Shown here in pieces: positions 17,929-26,375 of a DNA stretch of 48,430 bases (its first letter is position 1; each line of letters begins with the position of its first letter). A program made the position numbers and the translations under genes. Below the pieces are notes generated by a model, which saw only the letters and a program-made list of their open reading frames with translations, was not told the origin of the DNA and did no database searches. This stretch comes from Emticicia sp. (lineage in GTDB: Bacteria; Bacteroidota; Bacteroidia; Cytophagales; Spirosomataceae): NCBI GenBank assembly GCA_023254245.1, contig JALQYE010000002.1:16528-64957 (forward strand), given 5' to 3'.

Positions 17929-18813
17929 TTAAACAATATTCATTGTCTGCTCCTTGACTTTCTCCAGTTCGTCTTTCATCTGTACAACTAATCGTTGAAT
18001 GACCGAATCATTGGCCTTTGAGCCGATGGTATTTACTTCACGGCCAATTTCTTGGGCAATAAAGTTGAGTTTTTTGCCATTCGAAGCAATTTTTAGCTCT
18101 TGCACAAAATATTCTAAATGGTTTTTTAGACGAACTTTTTCTTCCGAAATATCAAACTTCTCTACGTAATAAATCAATTCTTGCTCGAAACGATTTTTAT
18201 CGAAAGTATCGCTTGATGACCATTCGGCTACTGCTTTTTCGATACGCTCACGCACAACAGGAATACGTTTTGGGTCTTGCTCCTCGACTTGCGAAAGCAA
18301 CGAAGTAATGCTTTTAATATATTCTTCAAATTTAGCTGCGGTATTACTTCCCTCTTGTGTACGGAACTCCTTACACTTAGCAATAGCCTGACTGATAGCA
18401 CTTTTCATTAAATCCCACTCGGCTTTGGCGTCGGCTTCGCTCAACGAATCAGTGTTGTACGCATTGGGCATCATGGAAGCCATACGCAATAACTCGGTTG
18501 GACTTGGTTCAAAACCTAATTCGAGAGCCGTTGCTTTTAGGTCTTTGAAGTAGGCTTTGATAAGTGGACGGTTCACGACTGTGGCAGCACCCGATTCATC
18601 TTTAGGTACTACATTCATCGTAAATTCAACTTTTCCACGTTCAAGTTCAGCCGTTAAGATATTGCGTATCTCGATTTCTCTTTCTGAATACGTGCGTGGA
18701 ATTCGGCAATAAATATCAAAAAACTTAGAGTTTAACGATTTAATTTCGACAGTTACGGCGATTTTGGTGTTCTCGACAGTTGCCGAGCCAAAACCAGTCA
18801 TTGATTGCAGCAT
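17929..18813 (-). CDS. YicC/YloC family endoribonuclease-like protein
   Basis: A 294-residue protein with the YicC_N signature at its start (MLQSMTGFGSATVE, then IKSLNSKFFDI, RIPR and ERGKVEF) and a C-terminal DUF1732 domain (KFDISEEKVRLKNHLEYF, GKKLNFIAQEIGREVNTIGSKAND). The E. coli homologue has been reported as an endoribonuclease affecting small-RNA stability. The C-terminal motif with His and Glu residues is conserved here. In many bacteria yicC precedes gmk; here eno follows on the same strand. Confidence 0.92.
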   Translation of the reverse strand: MLQSMTGFGSATVENTKIAVTVEIKSLNSKFFDIYCRIPRTYSEREIEIRNILTAELERGKVEFTMNVVPKDESGAATVVNRPLIKAYFKDLKATALELGFEPSPTELLRMASMMPNAYNTDSLSEADAKAEWDLMKSAISQAIAKCKEFRTQEGSNTAAKFEEYIKSITSLLSQVEEQDPKRIPVVRERIEKAVAEWSSSDTFDKNRFEQELIYYVEKFDISEEKVRLKNHLEYFVQELKIASNGKKLNFIAQEIGREVNTIGSKANDSVIQRLVVQMKDELEKVKEQTMNIV

Positions 18814-18972
18814 TTCTAATGAGTTCTTAGTGTAGAGTTTTGAATTCTGAGTGAAAATTCAATAACTATTTAAAAATTAAGCAAATAACGTAAAAATATA
18901 GGAGAATTTAGTCGTTTTAGTTTTAAAATTTAGAAAGAATTGCGGCGAAGAAATAAACTCAGAATTCAGAAC

Positions 18973-20451
18973 TTAAAACTCAAAACTTTTCTCTACCACT
19001 TTTATTTTACGCATATATAGGGTAGGGCGGGCGAGGAGGTTTCGGCGTTCACGCCCCCAGACCAAGAAGTTTTCATCGAACCACGGTAAAAAGCCTGTGA
19101 TTTGTTCGTTGCCCAGTTCTTCATAAACACCTTTGGCCACAACTTCGCCAGTCTCGGAGTCGAGCAAGTTGGTATAAATTACATTGCCCATTTGGCAAGC
19201 TCCCATGATTCTATTCTTATTTATCAAAAACTGCATCGCAGGCTTTACATTCGACTCCAAAATGTCGATTTTACTCGAAGTTTGGGTGCGTAATCGTTGC
19301 GTATAAATAAAATTAGTAAAACCATCTAAATCAATTACTGAATTCCAAACGAAATTAGCTTCTTGGTCGAGCTTACAAATCATGCTGTATTGATACTTGA
19401 TTTTACCCGTGTATTCTTGGTTTGAAATGGCCGCTTCAAAGAAATCGAACACGCACATAATACCATTATTGAGCGGTTTCAGTTGATGCACAATAGCATA
19501 AGGTGGAGCTTGCTGTTTGTGGTTGAGGATTCCTTTAAACGCTGAAAATTCGGTGTATTTTACTTTTTCGGGCGAAAAGTTTTCGTCGAGACAAGCGGCA
19601 TATAAGCCTCTAACTCTAAAACTTAAGCCTTTCGTATAGGTGCCAATTATCATCAGTTTTTCACCGATTCTGACAGTTTTTGCTTCGTTGAATTGCTTTT
19701 TGTTATTCGGAATTATGTAACTACTCAGTAAATTCCCTTCTTTCGAATACTTTTTTATTAGCAAAGCCCCACCTTTGTATTGCTTCAAGATGGTTGTGAA
19801 ACTTTCTTTATCGGCATAAAGCGATAGAAATTGAGCATTTCGATCAAGCAGATTTGGTAAAACTTTAAAAGTGCCATCTTTTACATGAAAAATCATGACT
19901 ACGGGACGTTCTTTGTACTTACAGGCAATAAAGCAATCCTCGTTTACGACTCTGAAAGTAAACATGCGGATACCTTCGGGCAATTTCCCTTCAATTTTTT
20001 CTTGCAGACCCGTACGTATAAATGTTCTCAGTAAAAAGACTTTATTTTTCGGCAGAAAACGATTGAAAAGTACATAATGGAAAAGTGAATCGGTTTGCTC
20101 GCCAATGTAGTCGTATTTTGAATCTATCTTAAAATCATTTTGCCAGATATTCTTAATGTTTTTATCGTAACCTTCGGTGTGTACGTACGTAAACTTTTCA
20201 TCAGAGTTAAGGTCAGACATAATTGTGCCACTAACTCCCATCGGAATGATATTATTTTGTCGGAGTGGCCTAAAAACATATTCTTCGGTTGTAGGAAGTC
20301 CACCTTGTTTGATATGGCTTTTGGGTATTAGATTGGTCTTGGGCGATAACTGTGCAACCGTTGCGATGGCTTCTTGCGTTGGACTAATACGTTGAGCCCA
20401 AGTAGCATAATAAGTAATGTATAGCAAATATAAAAGTACGTGTTTTTTCAT
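18973..20451 (-). CDS. Exported protein of unknown function
   Basis: I do not recognise this 492-residue protein. It has a short signal peptide (about 1-19, ending TWA) and no other membrane segment. The mature part has many alternating beta-strand stretches and no repeated blade motif that I can align; a propeller-like fold is a guess. There is one recurring theme of strands ending in short charged turns (for example NIKNIWQNDF, ENFLVWGRE). It is divergent from argS with 148 bases between. The cysteine count is low and there is no lipobox, so it is most likely periplasmic or on the cell surface. Confidence 0.75.
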   Translation of the reverse strand: MKKHVLLYLLYITYYATWAQRISPTQEAIATVAQLSPKTNLIPKSHIKQGGLPTTEEYVFRPLRQNNIIPMGVSGTIMSDLNSDEKFTYVHTEGYDKNIKNIWQNDFKIDSKYDYIGEQTDSLFHYVLFNRFLPKNKVFLLRTFIRTGLQEKIEGKLPEGIRMFTFRVVNEDCFIACKYKERPVVMIFHVKDGTFKVLPNLLDRNAQFLSLYADKESFTTILKQYKGGALLIKKYSKEGNLLSSYIIPNNKKQFNEAKTVRIGEKLMIIGTYTKGLSFRVRGLYAACLDENFSPEKVKYTEFSAFKGILNHKQQAPPYAIVHQLKPLNNGIMCVFDFFEAAISNQEYTGKIKYQYSMICKLDQEANFVWNSVIDLDGFTNFIYTQRLRTQTSSKIDILESNVKPAMQFLINKNRIMGACQMGNVIYTNLLDSETGEVVAKGVYEELGNEQITGFLPWFDENFLVWGRERRNLLARPTLYMRKIKVVEKSFEF

Positions 20452-20536
20452 AACAGATGCAGGTTAGTAATAGTAAAGTTAGCTTTTACGAGTGCTTATT
20501 TCCAAATAACTTAGCGTTTTTCTCTCAAAAAAGCTG

Positions 20537-20544
20537 TACTTTTG
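20537..20544 (+). promoter_or_regulatory. -7 element before argS
   Basis: TACTTTTG matches TAnnTTTG 56 bases before the argS ATG. There is no clear TTG at the -33 distance. Confidence 0.45.
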
Positions 20545-20599
20545 CAGTTGAGTAGAACAAGTTTCTAACTTGATTATTATAAAAATAGTAGAAGAATTC

Positions 20600-22375
20600 A
20601 TGAATATCGAACAATCATTAAAAAAAGCCATACAAGAAGCACTTTTGGCATTATATCAGGTAGAAGAAGAAGTGGTTTTGCAGCCAACTAAGAAAGATTT
20701 TGAGGGAAATTACACCTATGTGGTATTTCCGTTGGTGAAATCGCTCCGAAAAAATCCTGCTGAATTGGGTAATGCTATCGGTCAACACATTAAAGATAAC
20801 AACGATTTTGTGAGCAGTTTTAATGTGGTTCAAGGCTTTTTGAATATTGTTTTGAATGATTCAGTTTGGATTGATACCCTCAATGCTATTTTAGCCAATG
20901 ATAATTTTGGTGTTTTACCATCGAATGGTCAGTCGGTAATGGTCGAGTTTTCTTCGCCAAATACCAACAAACCTTTGCACTTAGGGCATTTACGTAATAA
21001 TTTCTTGGGAGCGGCGGTTTCTAATATTTTAGCCGCAGGGGGCTTTGATGTAGCCAAAACGTGCTTGGTTAATGACCGTGGCGTACATATTTGTAAGTCG
21101 ATGTTGGCCTATCAAAAGTTTGGCGATGGAGCAACACCCGAATCATTGGGAATCAAAGGCGACCACTTGGCAGGTAAGTTTTATGTAGAATTTGATAAAG
21201 CTTACAAAGCTGAAATTTCGCAATTAATGGCCGAAGGGAAAACCGAAGAAGAAGCCAAGAAAACTGCTCCATTGATGCTCGAAACCCAAGAAATGTTACA
21301 AAAATGGGAGCAAGGTGATGCCGAAACAATGTCTTTGTGGAGAAAAATGAACGATTGGGTTTTTGAGGGTTTTGCCGAAACCTACAAAAAAATAGGTGTT
21401 TCGTTTGATAAAGTTTACTACGAATCAAATACTTATTTGCTTGGCAAAGATGTGGTAGAAGAAGGTTTGAAAAACGGTATTTTCTTCAAAAAAGATAACG
21501 GAAGTGTCTGGATTGATTTGAAAGAAGAAGGGCTCGACGAAAAGTTGGTACTTCGTGCCGATGGAACTTCGGTTTATATCACGCAAGATTTAGGCACAAC
21601 CGATTTAAAATTCAACGATTATCACAACGATAAGTCGATTTGGGTAGTAGGCAATGAGCAAGATTATCACTTTCAAGTGCTTTTTGCTATTATGAAAAAA
21701 TTGGGCCGTTCGTATGCTGATGGGTGCTATCACCTAAGCTACGGAATGGTCGATTTACCTTCGGGAAAGATGAAATCTCGTGAAGGAACAGTAGTGGATG
21801 CCGACGAATTAGTGGCTGAAATGATTGAAACTGCCGCCGAAACTACGCGTGAACGTGGTAAAATTGATGATTTCAGCAAAGAAGAAGCCGAAAACCTTTT
21901 CCAAATGTTGGCGTTGGGAGCGTTAAAATACTTCTTATTAAAAGTTGAGCCGAAGAAACGAATGCTCTTTAATCCTGCCGAATCGATTGATTTTCAAGGA
22001 AATACAGGACCGTTTATTCAATATACACACGCTCGTATTTGTTCGATTTTACGCAAAGCTGAGTCTCAGAATGTGCCTGTAAACAAACAAGTAAAAGCAG
22101 TAGAGTTATTGAAACCAGAATCAGAATTGATTTATCTTTTGAACGAATACCCAACTGCCGTAAAGAAAGCAGGAGATGAGTATTCGCCAGCCGTTATTGC
22201 TAATTATGTGTACGATTTGGCCAAGACATTCAATCAATTCTATGCCGAGGTTTCGATTATGAACGAAACCGATAACCACAAACAACAATTTAGACTATCA
22301 TTAATAAAAGCAGTTGCCGAAACAATTAGTAAAGCTACAGGGTTATTAGGAATACAAGTACCTACACGTATGTAA
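20600..22375 (+). CDS. argS: Arginyl-tRNA synthetase
   Basis: A 591-residue class I synthetase charging tRNA-Arg. The HIGH motif appears as HLGH (residues 127-130) within SSPNTNKPLHLGHLRNN. The KMSK-equivalent loop is SGKMKSREGTVV. The N-terminal Add1-like tRNA-recognition domain (about 1-85) and the C-terminal anticodon-binding DALR domain (FNQFYAEVSIMNE near the end) are both present. The frame opens at TTG 20570, but ATG 20600 begins the usual MNIEQSLKKAI N-terminus. It is followed 7 bases later by a glutathione-peroxidase-like gene. Confidence 0.97.
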   Translation: MNIEQSLKKAIQEALLALYQVEEEVVLQPTKKDFEGNYTYVVFPLVKSLRKNPAELGNAIGQHIKDNNDFVSSFNVVQGFLNIVLNDSVWIDTLNAILANDNFGVLPSNGQSVMVEFSSPNTNKPLHLGHLRNNFLGAAVSNILAAGGFDVAKTCLVNDRGVHICKSMLAYQKFGDGATPESLGIKGDHLAGKFYVEFDKAYKAEISQLMAEGKTEEEAKKTAPLMLETQEMLQKWEQGDAETMSLWRKMNDWVFEGFAETYKKIGVSFDKVYYESNTYLLGKDVVEEGLKNGIFFKKDNGSVWIDLKEEGLDEKLVLRADGTSVYITQDLGTTDLKFNDYHNDKSIWVVGNEQDYHFQVLFAIMKKLGRSYADGCYHLSYGMVDLPSGKMKSREGTVVDADELVAEMIETAAETTRERGKIDDFSKEEAENLFQMLALGALKYFLLKVEPKKRMLFNPAESIDFQGNTGPFIQYTHARICSILRKAESQNVPVNKQVKAVELLKPESELIYLLNEYPTAVKKAGDEYSPAVIANYVYDLAKTFNQFYAEVSIMNETDNHKQQFRLSLIKAVAETISKATGLLGIQVPTRM

Positions 22376-22382
22376 TTAAACT

Positions 22383-22997
22383 ATGACTATGAAAAAGAGA
22401 ATCATTTTCGCAACAGTTTCTATTTTAACACTGACAAGTCTTATGAGTTTTCGTATCATCAAACACCTGTTTTCAGATAAGAAAATGGTTGTTTCAAAAC
22501 CTACAAATGTAATGGCAAAGGGTTCGTTTTACGATTTCAAGTTGAAGTCGCTCGATGGCAAAGAAACCATTGATTTTTCGAAATATAAAGGCAAAAAAGT
22601 TGTGGTTCTTAATACAGCTTCAGAGTGCGGATATACCCCGCAATATGCTGATTGGCAAGCTTTTCATAAAGAGCATGGCGATAAAATCGTTGTTTTGGGT
22701 GTTCCTGCCAATAATTTTGGTGGACAAGAGCCAGGGAGCAATAAAGAAATTGCTACATTTTGTCAGAAAAACTATGGTGTAACTTTCCAAATGCTTGAAA
22801 AGGTAAGCGTTGTGGGCAGCGACCAACACCCACTCTATAAATGGTTGAGCAAAAAAGATTTGAACGGCTGGAATGATAAAGAACCAACGTGGAATTTCTG
22901 TAAATATGTCATTAACGAAAAAGGAGAGGTATCTCACTTTTTTGCATCGGGAGTAAAACCAAATTCACCCGAATTTAAAAAAGCAGTAGGCATTTAA
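22383..22997 (+). CDS. Glutathione peroxidase-family thiol peroxidase
   Basis: A 204-residue protein with an N-terminal hydrophobic segment (about 6-25), likely a signal anchor or signal peptide, then a thioredoxin-fold peroxidase domain. The peroxidatic residue is a cysteine in NTASECGYTPQY; Gln in NNFGGQEPGS and Trp/Asn in PTWNFCKYVI complete the catalytic tetrad. Bacterial Cys-type enzymes usually use thioredoxin rather than glutathione. A second Met at codon 3 (22389) is an equal start choice. It follows argS by 7 bases and is probably co-transcribed. Reduction of hydroperoxides in the periplasm is inferred. Confidence 0.9.
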   Translation: MTMKKRIIFATVSILTLTSLMSFRIIKHLFSDKKMVVSKPTNVMAKGSFYDFKLKSLDGKETIDFSKYKGKKVVVLNTASECGYTPQYADWQAFHKEHGDKIVVLGVPANNFGGQEPGSNKEIATFCQKNYGVTFQMLEKVSVVGSDQHPLYKWLSKKDLNGWNDKEPTWNFCKYVINEKGEVSHFFASGVKPNSPEFKKAVGI

Positions 22998-23009
22998 TCT
23001 AATTTTGAG

Positions 23010-23058
23010 TGAGTGAATGATAGAATTCAATAAGTCTCTACATTCTATCATTCGCTCA
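23010..23058 (+). promoter_or_regulatory. Hairpin in the menA leader with alternative pairing
   Basis: Arms of 17 bases (23010-23026, 23042-23058) pair with one mismatch around a 15-base loop. The core ATTCTATCATT recurs at 23065-23075, just before the menA ATG, so the left arm could pair with either copy. There is no T run after it. Confidence 0.45.
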
Positions 23059-23077
23059 TTTAATTATTCTATCATTT

Positions 23078-23959
23078 ATGAAAAGTTGGCTTTCGGCGGC
23101 TCGCCCACGTACCCTTCCATTGGCACTGGCGAGTATTTTTATGGGCAGTTTTTTAGCAGCATCGGTGGGGCAGTTCGACTGGCTCATTTTTGCTTTATGT
23201 TGCTTTACCACTATTGCATTGCAAGTGCTATCAAATTTTGCCAATGATTACGGAGATACTCAAAACGGTGCCGATTTGGCTGGTAGAGTTGGGCCGCAGC
23301 GTGCAGTACAGTCGGGAGCGATTACGCCCAAACAAATGCTCAGTGGTATTTATGTTTTGGCTATTCTGTGCTTAGTTTTTGGGATTTCGTTACTCTATTT
23401 CTCGTTTAAAGATGCTTCAATGCAAGTATTTTGGGGATTCTTTGCTCTTGGGTTACTTTCAATGCTGGCTGCATATACTTACACCGCAGGGAAAAAACCT
23501 TATGGTTATGCAGGTTTAGGTGATATTTCGGTATTGATTTTCTTTGGTTTAGTGGGGGTTTTAGGAAGTAATTATTTATTTACTAAAACGTTTGACTGGA
23601 CCAATGTACTCCCAGCTTTAAGTTGTGGACTTTTTGCTACGGGTGTTTTAAATATCAATAACATACGTGATATTGAATCAGATACACGTGCTGGTAAAAA
23701 GACAATTCCTGCTCGATTGGGTAAAGAAAAAGCAATTGTTTATCATTGGATTTTGCTTAGTTTAGGAATGCTAAGTATTCTGATATTCACTTTCTTACAA
23801 GCAGAAAATAAATACTATTATATCATTTGCTTCCCTTTGTTTTTCTTGAATGGAATCAAGGTAACTCGATTGCCAAACCCTGACCCAATGCTCAAACAAA
23901 TGGCTTTATCAACTTTATTTTTTGTATTACTTTTTGGTTTGACTCAGCTATTTGCTTAA
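23078..23959 (+). CDS. menA: 1,4-dihydroxy-2-naphthoate polyprenyltransferase
   Basis: A 293-residue UbiA-superfamily membrane enzyme that prenylates 1,4-dihydroxy-2-naphthoate to demethylmenaquinone. It begins with the MenA-typical WLSAARPRTLPLALA. The first Asp-rich motif is NFANDYGDTQNGAD and the second NNIRDIESDTRAGKKT, which together bind Mg-diphosphate. Eight or nine membrane segments follow the family pattern. It lies 80 bases after the peroxidase gene with a hairpin between. Menaquinone synthesis fits the respiratory chain implied by the cytochrome c gene. Confidence 0.95.
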   Translation: MKSWLSAARPRTLPLALASIFMGSFLAASVGQFDWLIFALCCFTTIALQVLSNFANDYGDTQNGADLAGRVGPQRAVQSGAITPKQMLSGIYVLAILCLVFGISLLYFSFKDASMQVFWGFFALGLLSMLAAYTYTAGKKPYGYAGLGDISVLIFFGLVGVLGSNYLFTKTFDWTNVLPALSCGLFATGVLNINNIRDIESDTRAGKKTIPARLGKEKAIVYHWILLSLGMLSILIFTFLQAENKYYYIICFPLFFLNGIKVTRLPNPDPMLKQMALSTLFFVLLFGLTQLFA

Positions 23960-23972
23960 CCAGCTATTTTTA

Positions 23973-24014
23973 AACAAGAAGAGCAAGAAAATTTACTTTC
24001 TTGCTCTTCTTGTT
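23973..24014. terminator. Bidirectional intrinsic terminator
   Basis: Perfect 18-base arms (23973-23990, 23997-24014) around a 6-base loop, with a T run on the plus strand. It serves the convergent menA and OmpA-lipoprotein genes. Confidence 0.88.
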
Positions 24015-24031
24015 TTTATTTGCTTGTTCCT

Positions 24032-24649
24032 TTATTTCCCTCCTGAAACTTTAGCTGCTGCTTGCGAAGCTAAGAATTTTTCCTCATTTGCTCTGATTTT
24101 TACTAAGACTCGTCGATTTTTACGTCGTCCTTCTGGAGTACTATTACTTTCAATCGGGCGAGTTGCTCCATAACCTGCAATAGCCAATCTATCGGCGGTT
24201 ACATCATGGGCTTTGAAGTATAGTGCTACTGTCTTTGCCCGCATTTCGGATAGTTTTTTGTTATTCCACTGATTGCCACTGCTATCGGCATGTCCTTCGA
24301 TAAAAATTTCAGTATAAGGGTATCGGCTCAAAACACTCGAAATATCATCTAAAACGCCCTTAGCATCTGAAGTAAGATGTTCAGAACTTGATTCAAAATA
24401 AAAATCTGGTTGGAAGGTAATATTTATTCCTTCTGCCGTGCGTATTATTTCAGCTTTTTGTCCAGATGCTCCAATCAAATCAGTAGCGAGTAGGTCAAGC
24501 ATTTTACCAATCTTCACGGCTGCTTCTGCAGCTGCGGGGTCTTTTTTACGAGTACTTTTCTCGTTTTTAGTTGTATTTTTTGAAGAATTACAAGAGATAA
24601 TTGAAAATGTAACGATGGCTACACTTGCCAAAAAATGTAGTGATTTCAT
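24032..24649 (-). CDS. OmpA-family lipoprotein
   Basis: A 205-residue protein with a lipoprotein signal (IVTFSIISC, lipidated Cys at about 20). After a low-complexity Lys/Ala linker, the C-terminal ~120 residues form an OmpA_C domain: YTEIFIEGHADSSG, the AKTVALYF helix and the NRRVLVKI end, with the Asp and Arg that contact diaminopimelate. It probably tethers the outer membrane to peptidoglycan, like Pal. The domain is related to that of the larger OmpA-PD40 protein in this window, but the two are not close neighbours. Confidence 0.9.
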   Translation of the reverse strand: MKSLHFLASVAIVTFSIISCNSSKNTTKNEKSTRKKDPAAAEAAVKIGKMLDLLATDLIGASGQKAEIIRTAEGINITFQPDFYFESSSEHLTSDAKGVLDDISSVLSRYPYTEIFIEGHADSSGNQWNNKKLSEMRAKTVALYFKAHDVTADRLAIAGYGATRPIESNSTPEGRRKNRRVLVKIRANEEKFLASQAAAKVSGGK

Positions 24650-24813
24650 GAGATTCGGCTTTTTTTACATTCACGTAAGTCAATTATTTTTCTACGAAAA
24701 TAATTATTATGTAAAATTGGTAAAAAAAAAACAAAATTGGCAAGCTATTTGGTCTAAAAATTATTAATCGGTAGCAAATTATATGCTTAATAAAAACTTT
24801 TTAGTAAAATGTA

Positions 24814-24843
24814 TTGAGTAAACAGGCATAAAATTTATCTTTG
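24814..24843 (+). promoter_or_regulatory. Consensus Bacteroidota promoter for the TPR gene
   Basis: TTG (24814-24816), 19 bases, then TATCTTTG (24836-24843) is an exact match to the TTG-N19-TAnnTTTG consensus. The predicted leader is about 85 bases. The rest of the 24650-24935 gap is AT-rich with no other feature seen. Confidence 0.72.
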
Positions 24844-24935
24844 CTGAATAAAATTTAAGTACAATAATTTATATCTAAAAGCAATTATCCCTATAAATTC
24901 ATGTAATACGTGATTTTAAATTTTCTAAAAATCTT

Positions 24936-26282
24936 ATGAAAAAATTAATTTTTCCCTTTTTGTCAATCTGTCTGACCGTTTGTGCTCTACAAACAAATGC
25001 TCAACAAACTGCATCTGAATTCTTTGATATTGGTGTTAATAAGAGCAAAGCAGGTGATTATATTGGTGCCTCACAAGCCTATAGCACTGCTATTGCAATG
25101 AATCCTGAAAATTCTACAAGTTATTATAATCGTGGTTTGGCAAAACAACAATTAAAAGACCACCGTGGTGCAATTTTGGATTTTGACCGTACGATTGACC
25201 TTGACCCTAAAAATGCCTTGGCTTATTTGTATCGTGGTAAAAGTAAAAGCGACCAAGATGACCACCGCTCAGCTTTGCAAGACTACAACCGTACGATTGA
25301 ATTAAATCCAGAAGATGCTTTGGCGTTCTTGTATCGTGGTATGACAAGAGCGAAGTTGTTAGACTATCGTCGTGCAATTCAAGATTTTACTAAAGTTGTA
25401 GAATTGAACACCGAAGATGATAAGAAGTACCAAGCATATTTTTCTCGTGGTGCATGTAAATCTCGTTTAGAAGATTATCAAGGAAGTATCTCTGATTTTA
25501 CGAAAGCAATTGACATGAACCCAAAACGTTCACAATCATTTGCAAGTAGAGGTTTTAGCCGTTTAAAAATCAATGACTTTGCTGGGGCTATCAAAGATTT
25601 TGATGAGGCTGTAAAATTAAATCCAGAAGATAGCGAGTCTTATTTTAATCGTGGTTTTGCTAAAACAAAAATTGAAGATTTTCGTGGTGCAATGAACGAC
25701 TATGACAAAGCGATTCAACTTGACCCTAAAAATGTACGTGCATTTTATGGTAGAGGTTTTTGTAATAGTAAACTTGGCAACCAAAAAGATGCAACAAGCG
25801 ATTTGACAAAAGCTATTGAAGTTGATAATGTAAATATAGATTCTAAAGTTTATTATACTGGTCGTATGAATAAAAATACTTTAGATGATTTACGTAATGT
25901 TGTACAAGAAAGAAGTCGCATCAATGAGTTTTCAGATGACCGTTCGGAAGCATTTTATAGCCGTGGTATCTCGAAGTTCAAGACTGGAGATGGTAAAGGT
26001 GCCATCATTGATTTGAATAAATCAATTGAATTAAACCCTACATATGCAGAAGCTTATTTCTCACGTGGATTAGTTCGTTCATCAATGGGACTCCAAAAAG
26101 AAGCATTGCAAGACTGCTCAAATGCTATTAAATTGAATCCTAAATATGGCGAAGCATATTACGTAAGAGGTATCATCAAACATGCTTTAGGCGACGAAAA
26201 CGCGGGCTGTTATGACCTTAGCCGTGCGGGAGAATTAGGTTATTCTGCTGCATATAATGTGATTCGTGAATATTGTAACTAA
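24936..26282 (+). CDS. Exported tetratricopeptide-repeat protein
   Basis: A 448-residue protein with a signal peptide (about 1-22, ending TNA) followed by about eleven tandem TPR units filling the rest. Each repeat carries the pattern A-x2-RG-x3-L-x5-A-x2-D-F/Y-x2-AI-x-L-N/D-P, for example YNRGLAKQQLKDHRGAI. One repeat (about 300-335) is irregular. TPR arrays mediate protein-protein contacts; location in the periplasm or at the outer membrane is predicted. No catalytic domain is visible and the partner is unknown. It is a single-gene unit with its own promoter and terminator. Confidence 0.88.
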   Translation: MKKLIFPFLSICLTVCALQTNAQQTASEFFDIGVNKSKAGDYIGASQAYSTAIAMNPENSTSYYNRGLAKQQLKDHRGAILDFDRTIDLDPKNALAYLYRGKSKSDQDDHRSALQDYNRTIELNPEDALAFLYRGMTRAKLLDYRRAIQDFTKVVELNTEDDKKYQAYFSRGACKSRLEDYQGSISDFTKAIDMNPKRSQSFASRGFSRLKINDFAGAIKDFDEAVKLNPEDSESYFNRGFAKTKIEDFRGAMNDYDKAIQLDPKNVRAFYGRGFCNSKLGNQKDATSDLTKAIEVDNVNIDSKVYYTGRMNKNTLDDLRNVVQERSRINEFSDDRSEAFYSRGISKFKTGDGKGAIIDLNKSIELNPTYAEAYFSRGLVRSSMGLQKEALQDCSNAIKLNPKYGEAYYVRGIIKHALGDENAGCYDLSRAGELGYSAAYNVIREYCN

Positions 26283-26309
26283 GATTTTTTAGAAATAAAG
26301 TTATGCAGA

Positions 26310-26340
26310 AAATCTCCGTCGTTTGGACGGAGATTTTTTT
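26310..26340 (+). terminator. Intrinsic terminator after the TPR gene
   Basis: Arms AATCTCCGTC/GACGGAGATT (26311-26320, 26326-26335) with a 5-base loop and a T run. Confidence 0.88.
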
Positions 26341-26375
26341 GTTTTTAAAGGAACATTTTTATTCAAATAAGAGAT

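Noticed and set aside
17681-17957. Small ORFs on both strands between eno and yicC
   Set aside because: They read through the palindromic element, have no plausible domain and mirror each other across the inverted repeat.
18836-18973. Inverted repeat flanking the gap between yicC and the unknown exported gene (17-base arms, 16 match)
   Set aside because: Arms are low-complexity AGTTTT/GAATTC-type words, 104 bases apart; no transposase, target duplication or second copy seen.
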